From assembly GCF_947179165.1 (NCBI RefSeq), contig NC_077243.1, positions 30,332,001-30,396,000 on the forward strand: 64,000 nt of DNA, read 5' to 3'. Below the pieces are notes generated by a model. The model worked only from the letters and a program-made list of their open reading frames with translations. It had not been told where the DNA came from and searched no databases. The stretch's first letter is position 1, and every line of letters starts with the position of its first letter. This document shows, one piece after another, positions 49,700-61,513 of this stretch. The position numbers and the translations under genes were made by a program. The DNA is from Solanum dulcamara. Taxonomy: Eukaryota; Streptophyta; Magnoliopsida; Solanales; Solanaceae.

Positions 49700-50440
49700 A
49701 CGCACTTCAAAAATGGAAAGCTCAAGTTTTTTAGAGCATTTCGGCTTGATTCAAGGCAGGTGATGGTTGTTATTTTCTCGTTTATGTTCTATGTTTTAGT
49801 TAACTACTTCATTAGTATTATATGCATAATATATGATTAAGGAAAAAGAGAAGAATATGAGTTGAAATGGTAATTGTGATCAAATTGCATATGATGAATG
49901 TTTTACTTGGTTGTACAAGTGTGATTGTTATTCATTGTAGTTGTGATTGTGATATGTGATTTTCTGTGGATTGGGTACCAAACCGATATAATAGGACCGG
50001 GTACCAGTCTAATATATTTGGATCAGGTACCAAGCTGGTATAATTGAATTGAGTACCATACTGATACAATAGCTATGTTTGGGATCGGGTACCATGCAAG
50101 TACACTAATAATTTGTGTATGTGTTCCATGAGAAAACCAAATTGTTTGTGGTAATTATGATTAATCTTGCTCATTTGTGATATAATTGTGTATCTTCTTA
50201 CTCTTGTATAGTTGCATGTTCATATTTCATATATTTGGAATTAGCTGTATTATCCTACCAGTACACTGTGTTTGTGTACTAATTCTACACTTGCTTTATT
50301 TTATTGAGTATAGGAGATATTTCGGTGGCTACTGAAAGACCTCAACTGTGCGACCACTTCAACTTGAATTCAAGGGTGAGTAATTTGTTCAAGCTGCCAT
50401 GAATTCCTCTTATCTTTTCATGTATATTTTTGGACAAACA
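49700..50440 (+). repeat. Element E 5' LTR, right part, with GGTACC array
   Basis: After F, LTR-like sequence continues (GGCAGGTGATGGTTGTTATTTTC; GTGAGTAATTTGTTCAAGCTGCC). At 49974-50102 about five units of 25-35 bp each carry GGGTACC or GAGTACCA followed by a short CTGATATAATA-like tail. The inner end of the LTR is not sharp and no primer site is recognisable. Confidence 0.55.
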
Positions 50441-50529
50441 CAATCAGACATCAAGGTACTCAGTTGTATGCTACTACAAACCCCGAGGTAGGGAAAACTT
50501 TAGGTACTAATGCTTTATTTCATCCTTCA

Positions 50530-51350
50530 ATGAGCTTAGTGAAGACTGGCACGAAGCACGAGATACTAACCAAGTTTTTTAAGTTGAAGCTTCGAGTATT
50601 CCATGGGTTAGAGAATCAGGATGCCTTTGAGTTCCTCTAGGACTATTATGAATGGCTGCAGAAGTTGGACATCATGCAGTAGCATGAGGTTTAATTTTTG
50701 ATATTTTAGTTGTCGATAGAGGCTAAGTAGTGGTGGAGATCTTATGTAGAGTATCATTCATCAGTTATGTCATCTTTGACTTGGACTTAATTTAATCTTT
50801 TGTTTCTTGAGAAGTACGTTCCTCGTACTTCAAGAAACCAAAAGAAGGATGAGTTTTTGGCTCTTGAGCAGGGTAACATGTTAGTTTCAACCTATGAGGC
50901 TAAGTTCCATGCCTAGTGCCATTTTTCTAATAATTTTGTGACCATTAAGGAAGAGAGAATGTATTTGTATATTAAAGGACTGAACACTGACTTGCATGCA
51001 TTGTCTGTGCCCCAAGATTTTCTAGGCAAGAGCTTTAATAAGGTGTCAAATTATGTTAGGAGGATTTAAGGAGTTCGGCAAGTTGGGCAGACCAAGGCTT
51101 TGGCTAAGAAGCCCAAAAATATGTCCAACTATAACAGTTCTTACTCCAAAAGTGCAGGATAATAAATATATTTAGCCCAACCAATTCAGTCAGCTATGTT
51201 CACTTCTACTGGTGATCATTTATGTGTTCCATAAAAGACTTTAACTCAGGGTAGTCCAGGAGCCTCTTAATAATCAATACGTAGGTCATCCTTCGATCAT
51301 TGTTGTTTTAATTATGGAGAGTAGGGATACTTCAGAAGGGAATGCCCTCA
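50530..51350 (+). pseudogene. Element E gag
   Basis: Ty3/gypsy gag of a different sublineage from C and D: FFKLKLRVFHGLENQDAFEF, then WWRSYVEYHSS, FLEKYVPRTSRNQKKDEFLA, LEQGNMLVSTYEAKFHA, IKGLNTDLHALS and FNKVSNYVRRI. A zinc knuckle at 51304-51348 reads CFNYGE, stop, GYFRREC: the second Cys is Tyr and the His is Tyr. Multiple stops. An upstream start is probably lost; the Met at 50530 is only the first in frame. Confidence 0.82.
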
Positions 51351-51599
51351 TTAGTGGGTAGTCAATCAAGCACAATGGTAGGAAAAAGCAATGTTACCAA
51401 TGGGAGGAAGTAATAATGCTAGAGGACATCCACAGTATGGGCGAGAATGAAATCATAGAGGTTGTGGGGAGAGGAAATGGTAATATAAGGAGAGGAGTGG
51501 TGTATCCAGGTAAAGAATTTGCCCGTAATGATGATAAGGCATAGTCTTATGCCTTTCCATGTAGGAATGAGGCGGAGGCATTGGACACAGTGATCAAGG

Positions 51600-52708
51600 T
51601 ACTATTCTTGTCTGTTACTGGATGGCTACTGCCTTATTTGATTCGAGTTCTACCTCTTCCTACATATCTTTTAAGTTTTCTTTGAGTGTTGACTAGATAT
51701 ATGATATTCTTGATTCCCTCATTCGTGTTTCTACTTTAGTTGGAGAGTTTTAGTTGTTACCCATGTGTACCATTGGTCCTATGTTTTATTTGTGGGTTTC
51801 CAAACTTGGGTGGATTTTATCATATTGAATATGGTGGATTTTGATGTAATCTTTGGAATGACTTGTTGTCCCCATAGTATGCTATGCTAAACTGTAATAC
51901 TAAAACTGTGACTTTAGAGATCCTGTGTAGGGAACTATTAGAGTGGGAAGGGGTGTACAAACCTAAGCTAGTAAAGATCATATCCTTCATTTGAACTAGA
52001 AGACTAGTGGGGCATAGTTATTTGGCTTATTTGGCTCATCTTCGAGATGATAATGTAGATTTCCCTTTCATTGAGTCCGTTCTTGTAATTTTAGAGTTTA
52101 AGGAGGTATTTACTACATATTTTTTCAGTATACCTATGGATAGGGATATAGATTTTTTTATTGACTTGGAATCGGGCACTTGCCCAATTTCTATTCCTTT
52201 CTATCGCATGGCTCTGGCAGGGTTGAGAGAACTCAAGACTCAGCTTTAGAAAATTCTTGACAAGGATTCATATGACCTACTGCTTCTCCTTAGAGTGCTC
52301 CAATGTTGTTTTTAAAGAAAAAGGATGATAGCATGAGAATGTGTAGATTATAGCAGTTGAACAATGTTATTATCCGAAATAAGTACCATTTGCCTTGTAT
52401 AGATGATTTTTTTGATAATTTGCGAGTTGATTTAGTCTTCTTTGAGATTGATCTAAGGTCAGGCTACCATCAATTAAAGGTTAGACTAGAGGATGTACCT
52501 AAAATGGCTTTTAGAACTCAATAAGGGCATTATGAGTTCTTGGTAATGTCGTTTGGGTTGACTAATGCGCCTTCAACCTTTATGAGTTTGATGAATTGGG
52601 TGTTCAAACCATTCTTGGATTCCTTCGTGATTGTGTTTATTTATGACATCCTGATCTACTCTAAAAGTAAGGAGGAGCATACAAATCACCTATTGACTAT
52701 AGTGCCTA
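51600..52708 (+). pseudogene. Element E protease and reverse transcriptase, left half of pol
   Basis: Protease remnant at 51610-51900 (TALFDSSSTSSYIS where DTG-S is expected). RT spans 51990-52700: [65 protein letters not shown]. The catalytic box at 52636-52647 reads FIYD instead of FIDD, losing one metal-binding Asp. The frame stops where element D begins at 52709, just after HLLTIV. Confidence 0.85.
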
Positions 52709-54710
52709 TGTCACAACCTGAATTAAGGCCTAGCTATGACATAGTGATTAGAATCCTGAGGGCCCCCAACCAAGCCTCTTAGAATATAACTCAAGAGCAT
52801 ACATAAGGTAAATAAAGAAAGTAAAGCTAAATAAACATAGAAAAAGCATAGTCTCAATAAGGGCATAAGTCTCACAATGAGGATAGAATGACAACATAGA
52901 CTCCATGAATATCTAACATGCCTCTACTAACCCGATGGGGCATAAGACAAGTCCCAAGCTCACCCATGACAACATAGGAGTAATGAAGAAGTGAAATATC
53001 AATATGAAAATAAAATGTCATGTCCTCTGAACATGCGGACTCACCATCAAAGTACATCTATAGAAAGCTCTAGCAATGAATGAGAGGATGAGCATGATCA
53101 TCAGACCCAACATTATAATACAATGTAGGCAAAAAGTCTGCGTTAGTACATGGAATGCACTAAGTATGTGAGAAGATACATTAAAAATAATCATAAAACA
53201 TAATCAATATGAATCATGAGATGCAAGACCAGTATCTTTCAAACAAGGATAAATTCATGAAAATATTAAAACATAAAACTCATTGGTCAATGCATCAAAA
53301 TACCATCATCGTCCTAGGAACTATACATACGTAGGAGATAATTGTAACCGACATCAAGACCATGCAAGATATTACATAGAATTCAATGATACCAACATCG
53401 AGAAGGGGGTAGGCTACTTTCCAAGGTAGACTCCGTCTAACATGAGCATGTGCTATGTGTGGATCCACTATCGAGGTCATATTGGCTAAGCTAAGGTGGC
53501 AACGTAGGTTAAGGGACTAGAGTTTGCTAATAAATCTTAGTCGAGCCCCCACCTAGAAATCCTCTTGATGGTAAGTCAACATCCCATGGAATACATATCA
53601 TATCATAAATCATACTTGTCATAAATCATAAGTTGTTCATAATCATACTTCATAAACTTGTTCATAGGAGTAGCTTATTATCATAAATTCATGTAATGTG
53701 GGTGCAGGTCTTCCATCATTATGAATTATTTTAAAAAAATATCATTAGGGTCTTAAGTCACCCTCATTCATAATATTGCTTGCATATTTGAAATTCATGA
53801 TCATAGAGTATACTTGAAATTAGGGTAGAAACATGAATACATGATCAATTTACTTGAAAAATCATAAAATTAGATTGAAAACATGCATGAACATATCCTT
53901 TATATCAACTCATACATAATTCATAAAAATAATATCAATTGGATGCATAGTTTAACCATTATCATATAATATATCATGAATAAGAAGACCCAATGCACTA
54001 TCATAAAATTAGGGCTTTTTGAATGAAAACCATAAAGAATTTGGAGAGCAAACCTGGGATTCCATGGGTGAAAGGTACCCATGGGTGAAGTCTCATATAC
54101 CTTGATCCTTAAAAGCCCTATATTGAAGAAAATTGAAGCTTGACCATGAAGGATTCCTTTGAATTTGCTTACGGAAGAATAAGACTCTTGAGAGAAAACT
54201 TAGAAGAGGAGATTTTGTAATTCAGGAGTTATGGTGATAATGAGAGGGTTAAGGGGACTTAGGGTAGTTAATAGGTGAGAATATAGTCCCAAAAACTATC
54301 CACATTCATTAATAAAATATAGGAAAATACCAACTTAAATTGGATTCAAATCACTAAATGGACCTCCACCATGGCCCGTAAAGACTAAAATAGGCTATAT
54401 TCGTTGACATGGTGGTGGAATTCAACTTTGAAAACTTGGGGTTTTGTAGGGGTCCTCCACGGAGACCCCCAGTATTACTAAAAGTCACCACGGTCTGTGG
54501 TGCTCATCATAGCCCATGGTCCCTATCGTGAACCCTTCCCTACGGAACCTGAGTTCCAGGACTTCCACCACGGAGTCCAAAATAGAGAGTATTAAGGATT
54601 ACGGATCGTGTACTTGGTCTGTGGTTTTCAACTGGGGCAAAAGCTAAGATTTTTCCATAGAACTTCTTTTGAACCACGATTTATGACTTCTCAATTTCTA
54701 GGGTCTTACA
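52709..54710 (-). repeat. Element D 3' LTR (left)
   Basis: 2002 bp, TGTCACAACC to GGGTCTTACA. Colinear with the right LTR; by eye roughly one base in seven differs near the start. Contains CCACCACGG / CCGTGG-type words at 54370-54560. Confidence 0.88.
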
Positions 54711-55009
54711 ATATCTCCCCCTTAGGAACAATCATCCTTGAATAGGACACAAACTACCATGAATGGAATAGAAAAGGACTATAGTATCCCAACAAGCATG
54801 CAAAACATCTCGAAAATACATACAAATGAAATCTTCAATCTTAAGCTAAAACATAACTTTACAACTTATTTCATAACCCTGAAAGCATATGAAAACATGA
54901 GGATGACTGAAACACGTGATTTGGGTTGAATGGATCATGAAGGAAATAAATACCTCAACTAGGCACGAAAGGAAAGAAATGAGGATATCGCGACATCATA
55001 CATCATATC

Positions 55010-57600
55010 ATCTTCGGCATAAGGTAAATCCAACTCATAAGCCACCTTTCCATTCTGCCTCCAGATCTAATATGGGCCAAGATAGTGCAGACTAAGTTTT
55101 CCTTTTTTACCAAAATAGATTCAACCCTTCACTGGTGAGGCTTTTAAGTAAACTAAATATTAACCTCAAACGCCAGCTCTCTTCTCCTCACATCTAAATA
55201 TGAATTATTTCGACTTTGGTCTATATTCAATCTTTCTCTAATGATTCTAACCTTCTCCATAGCCTCAAATACAAAATTTGGTCCTATCAAAGTAACTTCA
55301 CCAACTTCGAACCAACCTATAGGAGATCTATGCCTCCTATCATATAAGGCCTCAAATAGAGTTATCTCAATGCTAGAGTGATAATAGTTATTGTAGGTAA
55401 ACTCTATCAATGGGAAATGATCATCCCAATTACCTCAAAAATCCATGACACAGGCTCTCAATATATCCTTTAAAGTTTGAATGGTACGCTCAGCCTAACC
55501 ATCTTTATGTGGATGAAAAGTTGTACTAAGTTTCATTTGGGAACCAAGGCCCTTTTGGAAAGATCTCCAAAACTGAGATGTAAAGTGAGTGCCTATATCT
55601 GAAATGATAGACAATGAAACACCATGAAGCCTAACCAACTCTAGGATAAATAATCTAGCATAGTCCTCAGCTGAATATGAAGTCTTAACATGAAGAAAAT
55701 GGGTTTATTTACTCATTTGGTCAACAACTACCCAAAAGAGGCATGTTTCCTGCAAGTACGAGCAAACCCTTAATGAAGTTCATATTCAAGGCTTCCCACT
55801 TTCAAGTAGGATGCTCAATGTCTTGAACCAAGCCTCCCAATTTTTTATGCTCAACTTTCAATTGTTGACAGTTAAGTCATTTAGCCACAAATTCTATAAT
55901 ATCCTTTTCATGTTATTCCACCAATGCACTTACCTCAAATATAGATACATCTTTGTGGAACTCGGATAATATCATGTCTCAAAATCCATATACATTAGGA
56001 ACACATAATTGGCCCTGATATCTCAAAACACCATCTCCCCCTTGAGAGAAAGCCTCAATGGATTTTTCGGCAACCGCTTTCTTCAATGCTACCAAAGAAG
56101 GATCACTATCTTGTTTTGTCTTAACATCTACCACAAGAGATGATTTGGAACCATTTTGCACAATAACACCACCATCCTCGAAATCAACCAATCGAACACC
56201 CAAATGGGCTAATCTATGATCATCCTGAGCTACCTCTTTCTTCTCATCCTCAATATGGGCAACACTGTACATGGATAGTCTAATAAGAGTATCGAAAACC
56301 ACGTTTGCCTTTCCTGGATAGTATAGCACACTGATATTATAATCCTTCAATAATTTAACTCTTCTCATTTGTCGAAAGTTCTAGTCCTTTTGAGTGAACA
56401 TATGTTGCAAACTCTTGTGATTGACGAAAATAACCACATGGACACTATACAAGTAGTATCTTTGCAACTTCAAGCAAATAATATCACTGCTAACTCCAAG
56501 TCATGGGTTGGGTTATTCTTCTCATACATCTTAAGTTGCCCAGAAGAATAGGCTATGACTTTATGATTTTGCATTCAACACAACCAAGAACAACTCATGA
56601 AGCATCCCAATATATGACGAACCCATTGAAACCTTCTGGTTAGGTCAACACTAGAGTGTAGGTAATCCGATCCTTCAACTCTTAGAAGCTTTTCTCACAA
56701 ACCTTAGACTATTGGAATTTTATCTTCTTTTGAATCAAGGTATTTAAGGGTGTTGCAATAGAAGAGAAACCTTCCACAAACCGTCTATAATAATCGGCTA
56801 AGCCCTAGAAACTTTGAATATTAAAAGGAGACAATGATTTAGGCTGATTCTTTACCGCCTCGGTCTTCTTTGGATCAATCATAATTCCTTCATCGGAGAT
56901 GATATCGCTGAGGAACGTTACTGACCTTAACCAAAAGTCACACTTGCTGAATTTAGCAAACAACTGACGGTCCTTGGGAAATTGAAATACAATCCTCAAA
57001 TGATCGGTATGCTCTTCCTCACTCCAAGAATAAAACAAAATATCATCAATGAAAACAATAACAAACATATCTAAGTATTACTTGAACACCCTGTTCATCA
57101 AATCCATATAAGTTGCAGAGGAACCATACCAAGTTCTAAAAGTCATCTTTAGAATTTCACATTCCCTTACTTGGATTTGATGATAAACCGATCGAAGATC
57201 CATATTTGAAAAGTGGCTCTCTCCTTGAAGTTGATCGAATAAGTCATCAATCCTTGGAATGAGATACTTATTCTTAATTGTGAACTTGTTCATTTGCTGA
57301 TAAGAAATACACATACAGAGAGAACCATCCTTCTTCCTAATATAGAGAACCTGAGCACCCCATGGAGAGATACTCGGTCTAATAAAACCTTTAATAATAA
57401 ATCTTTCAACTATTCCTTTAACTTTTTCAATTCTACCGAGGCCATTCAGTAAGAAGGAATAGAGATAGATTGGGTATCGAGGAGAAGGTCGATACCAAAG
57501 TCTATTTCCTTTAGAGAAGTATACTTGGGAGATCATTAGGGAAAACTTCCAAAATCTCATTAACAACTGGAACTAAAGCAAGAGTAGGAGCTTCAGAATA
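55010..57600 (-). pseudogene. Element D pol: RT, RNase H, integrase; C-terminal tail deleted
   Basis: RT at 57566-57078 ([56 protein letters not shown]) and 57068-56805 with an intact FIDD box at 57042-57053. RNase H 56800-56370. Integrase 56368-55150 (LKKAVAEKSIEAFSQGGDG, FTYNNYYHSSIEIT, LYDRRHRSPIGWFE). The tail reads KVAYELDLP and then jumps to the last few codons, so about 80 codons of the chromodomain-like region present in C are missing. Several stops and frameshifts. Confidence 0.87.
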
Positions 57601-57659
57601 AGTATCTCTAACCCAAACTAGATAATCTTTGAAAATCATTTTCTGATCTTTTAGGCATG

Positions 57660-59206
57660 AGATGAATTAACCCTTAAACACGTAATTGCAACCTTTTCAC
57701 TCTAGTAATGGTTTATTTGGAAGCTCAAACTTAACCACATGGGTTCTATAACACATAAAAGCATAACATGGATAAAGCCAATCCATACTGAGAATGACAT
57801 CAAAATTGGTCATATCAAGCTCTACAAGATCAACTGAGGTGACTTTATGAAAAAATGAAATTGGATAATTTCTACAGACTCTTTTAGTTACAACTGAATC
57901 ACCAATAAGAGTATAGATCGAAAAAGGATATAACAAGATCTTGAGACTAACAGTCAACCTCATAGACAGATAAGGAGCAATAAATGATAAAGTAGCACCC
58001 GTATCTAACAATGCATAAACATCAAGGTGGAAAACTTTCACCATACACGTGACCACATCGGGAGACTCTTACACCTCTTGCCTAGATTGAAGTGCATAGA
58101 ACCTATTTTGGCATGGGTCCCTACCTTGTGGAGATTGCCTCCTATGAGTAGTCTGACCTTGAGGAAGCCCTTATTTCCCTTTGTTAGGGAATTTGGAGAT
58201 CGTGTGTCCTATATTAACACGTCCAAAGCATGCACCCATTCCAAACAAATATTTACCTCTATGGTTTCTCCCACAATTGGTATACTTAGGAAAAGTAGAC
58301 CCACTAGCACTGCCAACTTCTACCTTAGCGTTGGAGGCCCTATCTTTAACAAATCCTTGACCCAGAGCTTTTGAAGAAACTTGGCCTTGAAACCTTTGGC
58401 CTTGTTGGAAACGACTATTACCACTACCGGATTTGGATTGGGAAAACCTGCCTTCATATCGAGCCCTCTTTGACTCCCTTACTTTCCTCTCCTTAAGCTT
58501 CTTCCCTTCAATTTTCTCGGCATAAGTCATTAGCCTAGAAATATCCATTTTCTTGATGAGCATAGCGTTTCAGCACTCTTTCATCACCCAAATCTGACAC
58601 ACTTGAAATAAACTTACTTATTTGTACACGAGAGTAGGCTACTAAAGAAGGAGACTAATTGGACAATTTAGTGAACTTGAGGGTATAGTCCCTTACACTC
58701 ATGTTTCCTTGCTTGAGCTTAATAAACTCCAACACCTTCACCTCCCTCAATTCAAGTGTGAAGAAATGATCAAGAAATGCAACTTTGAAAGTTTCCCAAC
58801 CTGTGGGACCTTCTTCAATCCTTTTGGTCTTCAATTGATTCTACCACACTAGAGCAACATCTTTGAGTTAGTAGGCCACCAATTCCACCTTCTGCTCTAA
58901 AGAAATTCCCATAATCTCCACAATCTTATACATTTCATCAACAAAGTCTTGGGAATCCTTATCAACCTTGGAACCATGAAACTCGAGAGATTTCTTATTC
59001 TTGAAGTCTCGAACCCTTGAAGCTAGTGTAGAGACATTTGTAGGAGTGACTACTCCTTGGTTAACTTGAGTAGTCATGGCTTGGGCTAGCATAGAGAAAT
59101 TTGTTCAGAACTCAACATGACTAACTTGTTTTTTCAAAGAGTCATTTGGAGCTTGTTGCTCCTCTCCCTCAGCATTTCATCGAATGGGGTACCTTTGTGG
59201 AGGCAT
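57660..59206 (-). pseudogene. Element D gag and protease
   Basis: Gag from the ATG at 59206 (MPPQRYPIR, stop), then AMTTQVNQGVVTPTNVSTLA, FVDEMYKIVEIMGISLEQKV and a basic, Gln/Gly/Ser-rich tail at 58171-58563 ending in a knuckle-like CGRNHRGKYLFGMGACFG, in which several ligands are changed. Protease at 57697-58056 keeps the active-site motif in YALLDTGATLSFIAPYLSM and the downstream ELDMTNFDVILSMDWL. This is the best preserved protease in the window. Confidence 0.85.
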
Positions 59207-59423
59207 GATTCTATAATCGCAAAGAGAAAGTGTAAGAGAAGGAAACCTTAGGGTTAAACTCTATAGCATGATGAGATCATGAAAGAAGTGATTATTTTCC
59301 TAAGACACCTCATAGCCTCTTAATCATAGATATAGTGTGCTTCACACCAACGAAAAAGACTCTACTTGACGTGATATGTTAAACTCCCTGGGATACTTGA
59401 ACATTGTACTTCATTATCAAGTT

Positions 59424-61513
59424 TATCACGATCCAAACTAAGGCCTAGCTACGACACGGCGATTAGAATCCACATGGACCCTAACTAAGCCTCTTAGCAT
59501 ATCATTCAAGAACATACATAAGGTAAATAAAGAAAGTAGAGCTAAATCAACATATCCAAAGCATATTCTCAATAATGGAATAAGTCTCCCAATGAGGAAA
59601 GAATGACAACATAGATCTATAAATATCTAACATGCCTTTACTAACTCAATAGGGGCATAAGAAAAGTCCCTAGCTCACCCATGACATCATAAGAGTAATG
59701 AAGAAGTCAAATATCAACATGAAAGTAAAATGTCACTTCTTCGAAACATGAGGAATCACCACCAAAGTATAACTATAGCAAGCTCTAGCCACTAATGAAA
59801 GGATAATTGTGATCATCGGATCCTACATTAAGATAAAATCTAGGCAAAAAGTATGAATTAGAACATGGAATGCACTAAGTATGTGAGAAGATACATGGAC
59901 AATCATAGTACATAATCAATATGAATAATGAGATGCAAAACCAATATCCTTAAAATATGGATAAAGTCATAAAAATATTAAAACATTAAACTCATTGGTC
60001 AATGCATCAAAATACCAACATCATCCTAGGAACTATACATATGTGGGAGATAATCGTAACCAACATTAAGACCATGCGAGCTATTATATGAATTTTGATA
60101 ATCCCAACACTGATAAGGGGGAGGCTACTGGCCAAGGTAGATTCCATCTAACATGAACATGTGTTATATGTGGATCCACTAGCTAGGGCATATTGGCAAA
60201 CCTACGATAGTAATATAGTTTAAGGGACTAGAGGTTGCTACAAAGGATAGACTGAGCCCCCACCTCAAAGTCCTCTCGATGCTAAATCAACATCCCATGG
60301 AATACATATCATATCATAAATCATACATTCCATAAATCATAAGTTTTCCATAATCATACTTCATTAAATTATTCATAGGAATAGCTCATTATCATATGAT
60401 CCATGTAATGTGGGTGTAGACCTTCCATCATTACGAATTCTTACATAAAAAATCATTGGGGTCTCAAGTTACCCTCATTCATAATCTTTCTTGCATATTT
60501 AAAATTTATGATCATAGCTTATACTTAAAATTTGGATAGAAACATGTATACATGATTAATTTACTTCGGAAATTATAAAATTAGATTGAAAACATGCACA
60601 GACATATCTTTTATATATAATCATACATAATTCATAAAAATAATATCAATTGGATGCCTAGTTTAATCCATAATCATATAATATATCAAGAATAACAATT
60701 CACCCAACACATTATCATAAAATTAGGTCTTTTTGAATAAAAATATAAGAAATTTGAAGAGAAAACTTGGGATTCCAAGGGTGAAAGTTACCCATGGGTG
60801 AAGTACCACATACCTTGATCTTTGCCCTAGATTGAAGAGAATTAAAGCATGACCTTGAAGGTTTCCTTTGAATTTTCTTGGGGAAAAAGAAGACTCTTGA
60901 GAGGAAACTTAGAAGAGAAGATTTTATAATTGGAGAGTTATGGTGAGAATGAGAGGGTTAAGGGGACTTAAGGTAGCTAATAGGTGAGAAAATAGTCCAA
61001 AAAACTGTGCATATTCATTAATGAAATATGGGGCAAGACCAAAATACCCCCAACTTGAATTGGATTCGAACCACTGAATGGACCTCCACTGCGGCCAGTG
61101 AAGACAATTATGGTCCATATTCGTGGTTATGGTGGTGGACTTCAACTTTGGAAACTTGGGGTTTTACAGGGGTCCCTCCACAGTGACCACCGTGGTCTAT
61201 GAAAGTCACCACGACCTGTGGTGGGGTGGTCGTTGTCCTTAACTTAGAATGGAATTTGGGGGTTTCAAGGGGTGTCCACCATGAAGGGTACCACAGATCA
61301 TGGTGCTCACCATAACCTGTGGTCCCTATCATGAACCCTTCCCTGTAGAACATGAATTTTAGTACTTCCACCACGTAGTCCAAAATGGAGCATACTGAGA
61401 ATCACGGATCATGAACCTAGTCAGTTGTTGTCACTTGGTGAAAAAGATGATACTTTTCTATGATACTTCTTTTGAACCATGTTTTACGACTTCTCAAGTT
61501 TTGGGGTCTTACA
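59424..61513 (-). repeat. Element D 5' LTR (right)
   Basis: 2090 bp, TATCACGATCC to GGGGTCTTACA. Same word array at 61080-61380, about 90 bp longer than in the left copy (extra CACCGTGGTC and ACGACCTGTGGTGG words). Confidence 0.88.

Larger units (their letters stand above)
52709..61513 (-). mobile_element. Complete gypsy element D, nested in pol of E
   Basis: Minus-strand element: left LTR 52709-54710, internal 54711-59423, right LTR 59424-61513. The flanks GCCTA (52704-52708) and GCTTA (61514-61518) are a 5-bp target duplication with one change. The polypurine tract (minus AAGGGGGAGATAT) abuts 54710. The primer site near 59404-59420 is decayed. It is of the same lineage as C, G and B. Confidence 0.9.
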
